The position numbers and the translations under genes are program-made. The notes under the pieces are model-generated. The model ran no database searches, had not been told where the DNA came from, and was given only the letters and a program-made list of their open reading frames with translations. Shown here one piece after another: positions 41,598 to 48,365 of a DNA stretch of 64,000 bases (the first letter of the stretch is position 1; every line of letters begins with the position of its first letter). This DNA comes from an uncultured Clostridium sp. Lineage in GTDB: Bacteria > Bacillota > Clostridia > Lachnospirales > Lachnospiraceae. The stretch lies in the NCBI GenBank assembly GCA_900543885.1, contig UQTA01000001.1, forward strand, positions 62,001 to 126,000, written 5' to 3'.

Positions 41598-43049
41598 TTA
41601 AACCGTGCCATGCTTCTTGGAAGGACGGTCCTCACTTTTTGTGTACAGCATCTCAAAAGCGGCGATCACTCTCTGACGGGTCTCTTCTGCCTTGATGATG
41701 TCATCTACATAGCCTCTCTTTGCAGCAGCAACAGCGCCGGACTGCAGAGCGGTATATTCTGCGGTTTTCTCTTTGATCATTGCAACTGCGTCATCAGCAG
41801 CTTCGATTTCTTTTGCGTACATGATCTTAACAGCTTCTGCCGGATCCATGGTACCGATCACTGCATTTGGCCAAGCGTAAACGATGTCTGCGCCCAGGCT
41901 CTTGCTGCCCATAGTAAGACCCGCACTGCCTAATGCATTCTTAACAACAACTGTTACCTTCGGTACAGTCGCATCTGCATATGCATAGGTCAGCTTAGCT
42001 GCTAACTTAGCGATCTTTCTTTCGCTGCACATAGTTGCACGGTATCCATTTACATTTACCAGAGTCAGAACAGGAATGCTGAATGCATCACAGAAATTGA
42101 TGAAGTCAGCTGCCTTCTCACAGCCTTTTCCGCAAAGAGCTGCCTCTAAGGTCTGTACTTTCTCACCATTCTCATAAACTTCGCTGCGGTTAGCCACACA
42201 GCCAACTGTGCTTCCGTTTAAACGGATAAATCCAGTTACCATAGAAGCACCGTAGTTCTTCTTAACTTCCATAAAGAAGTTATTATCAGAGATCATCTGT
42301 AAAGCTGCTGCAGTATCTCCGGTATATCCTTCGATACCAGTGCACATACGGTTTAAATCATCTGTGCAGTCAACTTCAGACAGATCTTCTTCATTATTAG
42401 AAGGCAGAATAGATACCAGTGTGCGGATCTGAGATAATACAGAGGCTTCATCACCTGCAAAATCAACCAGACCGGATTCTTCTGACTGGAACTTAGCAGA
42501 AGAAGTATCACATTTTGCCTTATAGTTGCCCTCCAGAGCATTTGGGGAATTGACAAACAGTTTTGCAGAAGTATCTTCCATGAAAGTGAAATCTGCCATA
42601 CCTGCACTAACAGCCATACCGCCGCCGCAGGTACCGAAAATTGCCATAATCTGAGGAATCACTCCAGATGCCATTGTCTGGCTTAAATACAGCTTTCCAA
42701 ATCCATCCAGTGCGTCAGTTGCTTCCTGAAGACGCAGTCCTGCACAGTCTACCAGACCGATCACAGGTGCTCCCATCTTCATAGCCATAGAGTAGATGTT
42801 GCAGATCTTCTTTGCATGCATCTCACCCATGGAACCGCCCAGTACAGCAGCATCCTGGCTGTATACATATACCAGGCATCCGCCGATGGTACCGTAGCCG
42901 GTAACTACACCGTCAGCCGGTGTTTCCTGCTCAGTCATGTTAAAGTCAGTATTTCTCGCCGCAATATAGGCTCCGACTTCAACAAAACTGTTCTCATCAA
43001 GCAGGGCTGCTATACGGCTGCTTGCTGAAGTTTGTGCTGAATTACTCAT
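41598..43049 (-). CDS. Acyl-CoA-type carboxyltransferase (MmdA/12S-like), divergent
   Basis: 483-residue carboxyltransferase of the crotonase-fold family that includes methylmalonyl-CoA decarboxylase alpha, propionyl-CoA carboxylase beta, glutaconyl-CoA decarboxylase and transcarboxylase 12S. The usual oxyanion motifs are altered: canonical Gly-Gly-Ala-Arg-Ile-Gln-Glu reads Ala-Gly-Leu-Arg-Leu-Gln-Glu, and Gly-Gly-Ala-Val-Tyr-Ser-Pro reads Gly-Gly-Met-Ala-Val-Ser-Ala. It is also a little short (MmdA is about 510), so the acyl-CoA cannot be assigned. The start is the ATG at 43049, eight bases after GGAGG; the frame is open upstream to 43100. First gene of the decarboxylase operon. Confidence 0.85.
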   Translation of the reverse strand: MSNSAQTSASSRIAALLDENSFVEVGAYIAARNTDFNMTEQETPADGVVTGYGTIGGCLVYVYSQDAAVLGGSMGEMHAKKICNIYSMAMKMGAPVIGLVDCAGLRLQEATDALDGFGKLYLSQTMASGVIPQIMAIFGTCGGGMAVSAGMADFTFMEDTSAKLFVNSPNALEGNYKAKCDTSSAKFQSEESGLVDFAGDEASVLSQIRTLVSILPSNNEEDLSEVDCTDDLNRMCTGIEGYTGDTAAALQMISDNNFFMEVKKNYGASMVTGFIRLNGSTVGCVANRSEVYENGEKVQTLEAALCGKGCEKAADFINFCDAFSIPVLTLVNVNGYRATMCSERKIAKLAAKLTYAYADATVPKVTVVVKNALGSAGLTMGSKSLGADIVYAWPNAVIGTMDPAEAVKIMYAKEIEAADDAVAMIKEKTAEYTALQSGAVAAAKRGYVDDIIKAEETRQRVIAAFEMLYTKSEDRPSKKHGTV

Positions 43050-43145
43050 TTTCCAGTCCTCCATCATTCTTAAGTTTACAGTATTTAGCGGAAAGCACAT
43101 AAAAACAATGCTTTCTTATAAAATACAGAAATATTGCCGTTTATA

Positions 43146-43174
43146 TTATAGTGATTTTTTTGTCAAATGGCAAG
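43146..43174 (-). promoter_or_regulatory. Promoter of the carboxyltransferase-oad operon
   Basis: On minus, TTGCCA (43174-43169), a 17-base spacer, and TATAAT (43151-43146), about 97 bases before the start codon at 43049. Confidence 0.75.
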
Positions 43175-43235
43175 CATTTCCTTTTATTAAAGTTGTTTAT
43201 TAATAAATTTTAAGATGCTTCTTTTCCTGAAATTT

Positions 43236-43264
43236 GAAAAAGCCCTGCCTATACGACAGGACTT
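43236..43264 (-). terminator. Terminator of the fumarase unit
   Basis: Stem AAGTCCTG / CAGGGCTT (one mismatch pair) followed by T-rich sequence on minus. It separates the fumarase genes from the carboxyltransferase-oad operon, so the two are distinct transcription units. Confidence 0.75.
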
Positions 43265-43296
43265 TCTCTTTTCTTTATATGATCTTTTGCTGATCC

Positions 43297-43923
43297 TTAT
43301 TTAATAAAGCTTACATGTTTGCAGATCTCTTCGTAAACCTTTTCCTTCCGTTCATTAAACACAACCTTGTTTTCTTCAAACAGGTTTCTTCCTTCTGTGT
43401 CAATGGATACGATCAGCGGTCCGAATTCCTTCACACGGCAATTCCACAAAGTTTCCGGCATTCCCAGATCACGCCACTCTGCACGGACGATCCCTTCTAC
43501 CTCAGTTGCAGCTACCACTGCATTTCCAGCAGGGAACACACAATGGATCGCCTTGAAATTCTTGCAGGCATATTCCGTATTTGGTCCCATGCCGCCTTTT
43601 CCTACGATCACTTTTACACCAGTCTGCTCTACAAATTCCTTCTCAAATTTTTCCATACGCATACTTGTGGTAGGACCTACAGAAACCATTTCAAACTTGT
43701 CATCCCCTAAAGGACGGATGATGGGACCTGCATGGAAAATCGCATTATTTCTTACATCTACAGGCAATGGTCTGTGTTCTTCTACCAGACGGCGGTGAGC
43801 CACATCACGGCAGGTAGTTAAATTACCATTTAAGTAAATAATGTCACCGATATGGATATCTTTTAAATCTTCGTCACTGATTGGTGTTGTTAAAATTTTC
43901 TTTCCATCTTTGATCTCTAACAT
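43297..43923 (-). CDS. Class I fumarate hydratase, beta (C-terminal) subunit
   Basis: 208-residue beta domain of the two-subunit iron-sulfur fumarase/tartrate dehydratase family. The motif Gly-Lys-Gly-Gly-Met-Gly near residue 108 and Tyr-Leu-Asn-Gly-Asn-Leu near the N-terminus are typical. It interconverts fumarate and malate (or dehydrates tartrate) together with the alpha subunit. The start codon overlaps the alpha stop by one base (TAATG), so translation is coupled. Fumarase is favoured because oxaloacetate and C4-transport genes lie beside it, but L-tartrate dehydratase cannot be excluded. Confidence 0.9.
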   Translation of the reverse strand: MLEIKDGKKILTTPISDEDLKDIHIGDIIYLNGNLTTCRDVAHRRLVEEHRPLPVDVRNNAIFHAGPIIRPLGDDKFEMVSVGPTTSMRMEKFEKEFVEQTGVKVIVGKGGMGPNTEYACKNFKAIHCVFPAGNAVVAATEVEGIVRAEWRDLGMPETLWNCRVKEFGPLIVSIDTEGRNLFEENKVVFNERKEKVYEEICKHVSFIK

Positions 43924-44822
43924 TATAAAGTCACCCCCGAATGAGTTGTAATTGTATAGTTAAGGTCCTTATCAAAAATAATATGGCCGCGACGATGAGA
44001 CCAGCATCCCACATTGACAGCTACACCAATGGTAGATGGATGTCTTGCTGTATTTTCAATATGTACGCCCATTACAGAGTACTTTCCTCCCATACCCTGC
44101 GGTCCAAGGCCGATCTCATTGATTCCGTCTTCCAGAAGCTTCTCCATACTTGCAGCTCTCTCATTTTCATTGTGGCTGCCTAAAGGACGCATCAGGGCTT
44201 TCTTAGAAAGCAGAGCTGCTGTCTCTACAGAAGTAGCTACTCCGACACCTACTAACAGTGGCGGACATGCATTTAAGCCATAAGAAGTCATAACATCCAG
44301 TACGAAACGCGTAACTCCTTCATAACCTGCGCCTGGCATTAATACCATTGCTTTTCCAGGAAGTGTACAGCCGCCGCCTGCCATGTAAGCATAGATCTCA
44401 CATTTGTCGCTGTTTGGAACAATATCCCAGAATACAGTAGGCGTTCCCTTACCAACGTTCTTTCCTGTGTTGTACTCATCAAAAGTTTCTACGCTGTTGT
44501 GACGAAGAGGTGCGTCCACAGTTGCTCTTACTACAGCTTCCTTTAATAACGCTTCCAGATCATCGATCAGCGGGAATCTGGTTCCGCATTTTACCCAGAA
44601 CTGCAGTACACCGGTATCCTGGCAAGAAGGACGATTTAATTTTACTGCCAGATCCTGATTACGCTTCATGGTCTGATAAATTACTTTTGATAATGGGCTG
44701 TCTTCCTTTTCTGCCAGTTCATCTAACTTGGCAATAATGTCATCCGGCAATTTCTTACCGATATGGGCAACAAAGTGCGCCATATAATTGGTAAGCTGCT
44801 CTACCTGTTCTGTTCTGCTCAT
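43923..44822 (-). CDS. Class I fumarate hydratase, alpha (N-terminal) subunit
   Basis: 299 residues, the oxygen-sensitive 4Fe-4S catalytic subunit. The first cluster cysteine lies in Arg-Pro-Ser-Cys-Gln-Asp-Thr-Gly. Further conserved cysteines lie in Gly-Leu-Asn-Ala-Cys-Pro-Pro and Val-Gly-Cys-Trp-Ser-His-Arg-Arg. Length is normal. It pairs with the beta subunit at 43297-43923. GGAGG lies before the ATG. It follows the short DASS gene by 65 bases. Confidence 0.92.
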   Translation of the reverse strand: MSRTEQVEQLTNYMAHFVAHIGKKLPDDIIAKLDELAEKEDSPLSKVIYQTMKRNQDLAVKLNRPSCQDTGVLQFWVKCGTRFPLIDDLEALLKEAVVRATVDAPLRHNSVETFDEYNTGKNVGKGTPTVFWDIVPNSDKCEIYAYMAGGGCTLPGKAMVLMPGAGYEGVTRFVLDVMTSYGLNACPPLLVGVGVATSVETAALLSKKALMRPLGSHNENERAASMEKLLEDGINEIGLGPQGMGGKYSVMGVHIENTARHPSTIGVAVNVGCWSHRRGHIIFDKDLNYTITTHSGVTL

Positions 44823-44887
44823 TTCATATCCTCCTTAAAATATAAGTAATGTGTATTCATGGTTTATTAACTGTTCCACCATCTCAT

Positions 44888-45529
44888 TTACGGAAAAAAT
44901 GGAAATGCAATGGGTAAAAGGATCATACTGACTGCAGTTGCGATAAAAATAAGGGGCAGTCCTGATTTCGTATAATCCAAAAAGCTGTAGCCGCCGGCTC
45001 CAAGTACCATGGTATTTGCCGGCATACCGATAGGTGTTGCATATGCACAGGAACCACCGATGACGCAGGCCATCAGCACTGCTCTCGGATCAGCTCCCAT
45101 AGCTGCTGCAAATACCAACGGCATCAGAAGCCTGGAACGTGAATAGCCTGATTTTGCTGCAATACCGATCACAACCGGGATCAGTACTGCCGCTGTACCT
45201 GTGTTTGAAAGAACGCCGCTCATCACACCTACGATGATCATAACAGCCGCGATCAGCATTCTTTCTGATTTGGCAAATTTTGTAACAATACCACCGATCT
45301 TATTAGCCATACCTGTTTCAAAAAATGCGCCGCCTACAATAAACATTGCTACAAAGAGAATTACATTGCTGTCAATAAAACCGGCAAATGCCGTCTTCGC
45401 ATCCAGGACCCCGGTAACGACCAGACCTACACAAACGATCATGGAAGTTACCCCCAGCGGGATTTTCTCCAATACGAACATTACGATCGCAAACAGGAGA
45501 AAAAGGATGGTTATAGTTGATGGACTCAT
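44888..45529 (-). CDS. Shortened DASS/SLC13-type anion transporter, probable internal deletion
   Basis: 213 residues, about half the roughly 430 of the family. Residues 1-144 match the N-terminal repeat (Val-Leu-Ser-Asn-Thr-Gly-Thr-Ala-Ala-Val, then Ser-Arg-Ser-Arg-Leu-Leu-Met-Pro-Leu). From about 146 the sequence reads like the C-terminal repeat (Asp-Pro-Arg-Ala-Val-Leu-Met-Ala-Cys, then Ala-Thr-Pro-Ile-Gly-Met-Pro-Ala-Asn-Thr). The first half's own Gly-Thr-Pro-Pro-Asn loop and the central helices are missing. The pattern fits recombination between the two homologous halves. A full-length protein would import dicarboxylates for fumarase. This one may be inactive, although the frame and the GGGGGAG ribosome site are intact. 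Confidence 0.75.
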   Translation of the reverse strand: MSPSTITILFLLFAIVMFVLEKIPLGVTSMIVCVGLVVTGVLDAKTAFAGFIDSNVILFVAMFIVGGAFFETGMANKIGGIVTKFAKSERMLIAAVMIIVGVMSGVLSNTGTAAVLIPVVIGIAAKSGYSRSRLLMPLVFAAAMGADPRAVLMACVIGGSCAYATPIGMPANTMVLGAGGYSFLDYTKSGLPLIFIATAVSMILLPIAFPFFP

Positions 45530-45577
45530 AAACTCCCCCTTTGGTTTTATAAAACTGTATGAACCTTATTCATTTAC

Positions 45578-45776
45578 TATGAAAGTCCCGGACGGCAGCC
45601 GCGAATGAGCCATGCTTGCATGAGCGAATTCACGGGTATCGGACGGGCAAGCCGGTATGAGCAAGGAGCGCGATAGCGCGGATTGCGAATGCTGGCGACG
45701 ATTGCGGGAGCACCAAAGGTGCGGAGCAATCGGCTTTCATGAATGGTGATGCCTGCGTCAGCAGGCATGTCCGTTT
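45578..45776. other. Multi-hairpin region upstream of the dicarboxylate genes
   Basis: Arms ATGAAAG / CTTTCAT enclose several perfect small hairpins: GCGCGATAGCGC, GCACC-AAA-GGTGC, and ATGCCTGC / GCAGGCAT at 45749-45769. No open frame of note. If the promoter at 45924-45952 is used, this lies in the 5' leader of the DASS-fumarase unit. Confidence 0.5.
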
Positions 45777-45777
45777 A

Positions 45778-45834
45778 GTTACAGTTCAGCCTGGCATCTT
45801 CTTGACCGCTCGCAGCGGACAAGAAGATGCCAGC
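45778..45834 (-). repeat. Half-copy of the GTTACAG MITE, diverged
   Basis: TTACAGTTCAGCC followed by the inner palindrome GCATCTTCTTG / CAAGAAGATGC. It lies directly beside the multi-hairpin region. Confidence 0.65.
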
Positions 45835-45865
45835 CAGAGCACGTATGTTTTGCAGCTGCTGTCCT

Positions 45866-45910
45866 GGATCATTATTTGATATTTTATATTTGATATTTAA
45901 TAATGTATCC
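45866..45910. promoter_or_regulatory. Candidate GntR operator dyad in the dicarboxylate leader
   Basis: Imperfect dyad GGATCATTATT... / ...AATAATGTATCC enclosing two TTTGATATTT units. A related stretch (ATTTTATATTGTATCC) lies at the promoter of the DUF1847-GntR unit (48126-48140), suggesting one shared regulator. Confidence 0.5.
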
Positions 45911-45923
45911 ATTTCATGTTTTT

Positions 45924-45952
45924 ATAATAAAACAGAACACCTTGATTGTCAA
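45924..45952 (-). promoter_or_regulatory. Promoter of the DASS-fumarase unit
   Basis: On minus, TTGACA (45952-45947), a 17-base spacer, and TATTAT (45929-45924). Near-consensus. The start codon is about 395 bases downstream, leaving a long leader that contains the operator-like dyad and the hairpin repeats. Confidence 0.75.
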
Positions 45953-45999
45953 TGGTCATTTAACAATTCGGCGTTCTGCATACTCTTTTTGATATTTTA

Positions 46000-46021
46000 T
46001 TGTATGTTTTTTATAATACAA
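46000..46021. promoter_or_regulatory. Inverted repeat TTGTAT-N10-ATACAA
   Basis: Dyad about 50 bases upstream of the DASS promoter and 20 bases past the first GntR stop. The adjoining TTTGATATTTTATTGTATG resembles the other two AT-rich sites. Probably another regulator site. Confidence 0.45.
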
Positions 46022-46040
46022 CGTTTTACTAGTTATTCTA

Positions 46041-46682
46041 CTAATAACGGGTAAGAACATCATTCATGCTTCGCATAATGTGAGCCACCATTTTCTCCCC
46101 TGCAAGCTTCGGACCCTGACTTTCCAGAGCTGCCAGGATCTGTCTGTGTTCTGCCTGAGAATTGCGAGCATATTCTTCTTCTGTAGATTTTAATCCCATG
46201 GAAAGACCATTCCACATCTCAGACAACATTGTCTTCAGCTTTTCATTTCCTGCTGCTGTCCAGATCTCATAGTGGAATGACTGGTTATAGTTAGAATAAC
46301 TGCCTGAATCTCTTCGTTCCAGTGCCTCATCTGCCATTTCCACACAGTTTCGTATTGCAGAAAGGTCCGCCTTTTTCTGGCAACATAACACACAGGCTGC
46401 ACTTTCCAGCGCCGCTCTTATTTCATAGTGTTCCCGGATCGTTGTCTCATTTAATCCCAGAACAGTTGCTCCTTTGTTCTGCCTTAAATCAATAAGTCCA
46501 TCTCTTGCCAGTATCTGAAATGCCTCCCGCACCGGTGTAACAGATACACCTAACTGCTGTGCTGTGGATTCCAGTGTAATCACTTCTCCCTCTGTTATCT
46601 GCTTTGAGATAATAGCCTTGCGCAGCGCAGAAGCCACCCGTTCTCTTGCAGGCAGCAATTTAATTGGTTTTAATGTAACCAT
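46041..46682 (-). CDS. GntR-family regulator, FadR subfamily (FCD domain)
   Basis: 213 residues. A winged HTH at about 10-75 has Glu-Gly-Glu...Leu-Gly-Val-Ser-Val-Thr-Pro-Val-Arg-Glu-Ala; an all-helical FCD ligand domain with the metal-type His residues (Phe-His-Tyr-Glu-Ile, Glu-His-Arg-Gln-Ile) follows to the end. FCD regulators bind carboxylates or amino and sugar acids. Placed directly upstream of the dicarboxylate genes and next to AT-rich dyads, it probably controls them in response to a C4 acid; this is inference. Confidence 0.9.
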   Translation of the reverse strand: MVTLKPIKLLPARERVASALRKAIISKQITEGEVITLESTAQQLGVSVTPVREAFQILARDGLIDLRQNKGATVLGLNETTIREHYEIRAALESAACVLCCQKKADLSAIRNCVEMADEALERRDSGSYSNYNQSFHYEIWTAAGNEKLKTMLSEMWNGLSMGLKSTEEEYARNSQAEHRQILAALESQGPKLAGEKMVAHIMRSMNDVLTRY

Positions 46683-46736
46683 ACTTTTTAATCCCTTCTT
46701 TTACCAGGTCTTTATGGCTGACCGGCTGTTTTTTGT

Positions 46737-47339
46737 CTATTTCCCTTCATGCATAGCTTCCAGCTTTACTGCCATTTTTTCAAAATATTCCTCCAGCTGT
46801 CTGGCTCCATCTTCTTTCTTTCCTGACTTCCAGTTTCCTATGCTTTTTTCTAACAGGATCTCTTCTTCTGTTTTTTCTGCTTTCCTTCCCCATACACCTT
46901 CCGGATTACGCCTGGAAATCACAAAATATAAGTAAATCTCCGTTATCGTTTCCAGATTTTTTCTTGATAAGCTATAGGGATAATTTCTCCAGATTGCACG
47001 GTGAAAATTCAATTCCTCTTCCGGAAGGGCTTTTAGCTCTTCCTCATCCAGATTCTGCAAAAATTCTTTTTCCAGCCCGGCACCTGTTTTTAAAATATGA
47101 TGAAAATAAGCTTCTGTAAAAGAAGCTACCCGTACATGATTATTAGGCAGACGATCGATCAGCCCCTGATATTCTAACAGGATCAACGCTTCTCTTACCG
47201 GCATCCGGGATACTCCCAGACTTTCTGCCAGTTCATTCTGGGTCATCTCACTGCCGTCTGGTATATTTCCCGCCAGTATCTCATCACGGAGAAGTTCTAC
47301 AATACTGCCTTGTTTCTTTTTATTCCCGATATATTCCAT
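46737..47339 (-). CDS. GntR-family regulator, second copy
   Basis: 200 residues with an N-terminal winged HTH (Ser-Glu-Met-Thr-Gln-Asn-Glu-Leu-Ala-Glu-Ser-Leu-Gly-Val-Ser-Arg-Met-Pro-Val-Arg-Glu-Ala). A shorter helical C-terminal domain, less clearly FCD, ends in a charged helix. The start is the ATG at 47339, after AAGGGA; the frame is open to 47417. It forms a set with the other GntR gene (54-base gap) and the DUF1847 gene. Which of the two regulators binds the shared AT-rich sites cannot be told. Confidence 0.85.
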   Translation of the reverse strand: MEYIGNKKKQGSIVELLRDEILAGNIPDGSEMTQNELAESLGVSRMPVREALILLEYQGLIDRLPNNHVRVASFTEAYFHHILKTGAGLEKEFLQNLDEEELKALPEEELNFHRAIWRNYPYSLSRKNLETITEIYLYFVISRRNPEGVWGRKAEKTEEEILLEKSIGNWKSGKKEDGARQLEEYFEKMAVKLEAMHEGK

Positions 47340-47444
47340 TCTGTCTTTCCCTTTCTGCCTGTCAAACAAGATTCGCAATGTGCCTTTGCTGCCCGCTTTC
47401 AGGCACACCACTGCCATACTGCATCAAACATCCGACCAGACATA

Positions 47445-48074
47445 TTACTGCAGTTTTTTCTTAAAATATCCTTCTGCGCAGTAAATAGCACCACATGGAT
47501 TATGTGCCAGCACACGGTCTTTGGCAACCAGCGTAGTCACCATAGGTTTTGAATATTTATAAAACATAGAATCATGTCCCACGCAAAGTCCCAGTGCAAT
47601 ATTAAATTCGGTTTCCTGTGAATTTAAAAATTCTGCCTGGGCGATGGGATTGCACATTGGCTCAAAGGCATCTGCATGGATTTTTCCTTCTTTGGGAATG
47701 CCTGCTGTTTCTTTCGGAAAACCGCCTGTCTTACAGATCACAGATACCACATCAAATCCGTGCTCTGTAAAAAGATCTGCCACAATACGTGCCTCTTTAC
47801 GAAGTCCCTTACAAAATGCCAGTCCTATTTTCTTATATCCCATTTTTTTACAAAATTCCACTGTTTCTTTTAATCTTGGCCACTGGCAATATCCTTCTCC
47901 CTCAATAGAAGAAGATTTTACATAAAATTCATGGTTCTCTTCCAACCCATATTTTTCTAAAGCGCCGCCCATTTTTTCTTTTTCCCGCATGGGACAGTTT
48001 TTAGGCATCTTTTCCCGCAGCGCAGGATCATCTGACGCGCAGGCTAAAACATTACATTTTGCACAGGTATACAT
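47445..48074 (-). CDS. DUF1847 cysteine-rich protein
   Basis: 209-residue DUF1847 protein of unknown function. The N-terminus (Cys-Ala-Lys-Cys-Asn-Val-Leu-Ala-Cys, then Asn-Cys-Pro-Met) looks like a metal or Fe-S binding cluster. Further conserved stretches are Gly-Leu-Ala-Phe-Cys-Lys-Gly-Leu, Cys-Asn-Pro-Ile-Ala-Gln-Ala and Gly-Leu-Cys-Val-Gly-His-Asp. The family is common in strict anaerobes. Here it is first in a unit with two GntR regulators, behind a promoter overlapped by an AT-rich site. Confidence 0.85.
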   Translation of the reverse strand: MYTCAKCNVLACASDDPALREKMPKNCPMREKEKMGGALEKYGLEENHEFYVKSSSIEGEGYCQWPRLKETVEFCKKMGYKKIGLAFCKGLRKEARIVADLFTEHGFDVVSVICKTGGFPKETAGIPKEGKIHADAFEPMCNPIAQAEFLNSQETEFNIALGLCVGHDSMFYKYSKPMVTTLVAKDRVLAHNPCGAIYCAEGYFKKKLQ

Positions 48075-48131
48075 ATCCTTCTCCTCTTTGATCTTCTAAA
48101 TACTCTATCCAAATTAATTTGTATATTTTAT

Positions 48132-48160
48132 ATTGTATCCATTTTTTAATAAAAAGTAAA
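48132..48160 (-). promoter_or_regulatory. Promoter of the DUF1847-GntR-GntR unit with overlapping AT-rich site
   Basis: On minus, TTTACT (48160-48155), a 17-base spacer, TACAAT (48137-48132). The -10 lies inside GGATACAATATAAAAT, which resembles the dyad near the DASS promoter. Suggests repression by the encoded GntR protein. Confidence 0.6.
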
Positions 48161-48333
48161 GGGGCTGTTGCAAAATATAGCAGCGATTTTCTGTAATCCA
48201 GTTGTTCTGCCTCTTCGAGACATCTGTACGGGCAGAACGGACTTCAGTCCGAGCTGAACGCACAGATGTAACGAGAAGCTGTGCAGACAACGGATACAGA
48301 AAAATAGAGGCTGTGTTTTACAACGGCTCCTTT
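48158..48333. repeat. Long palindromic element between lysC and the DUF1847 gene
   Basis: Ends AAAGGGGCTGTTGCAAAA / TTTTACAACGGCTCCTTT (three mismatches in 18). The arms continue inward (TTTTCTGTA..., GTTGTCTGC...) to a central CGGACT-TCAG-TCCG-like hairpin. 176 bp, no frame. The ends resemble terminal repeats of some insertion sequences, but no transposase is present. Confidence 0.7.
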
Positions 48334-48365
48334 CTTTATAACCAAATAGCTGTTATACAGCTTAC

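Noticed and set aside
43146..43167. TTGACA paired with TATAAT upstream of the carboxyltransferase gene
   Set aside because: These two boxes are only ten bases apart; TTGCCA with a 17-base spacer to the same -10 is preferred.
45578..45776. Structural RNA gene (tRNA or 6S-like) in the gap before the DASS gene
   Set aside because: Several hairpins are present but no tRNA cloverleaf with conserved TTC loop nor 6S layout; kept only as a multi-hairpin region.
48158..48333. An insertion sequence with transposase
   Set aside because: The ends look like insertion-sequence termini, but the 176 bp contain no open frame.
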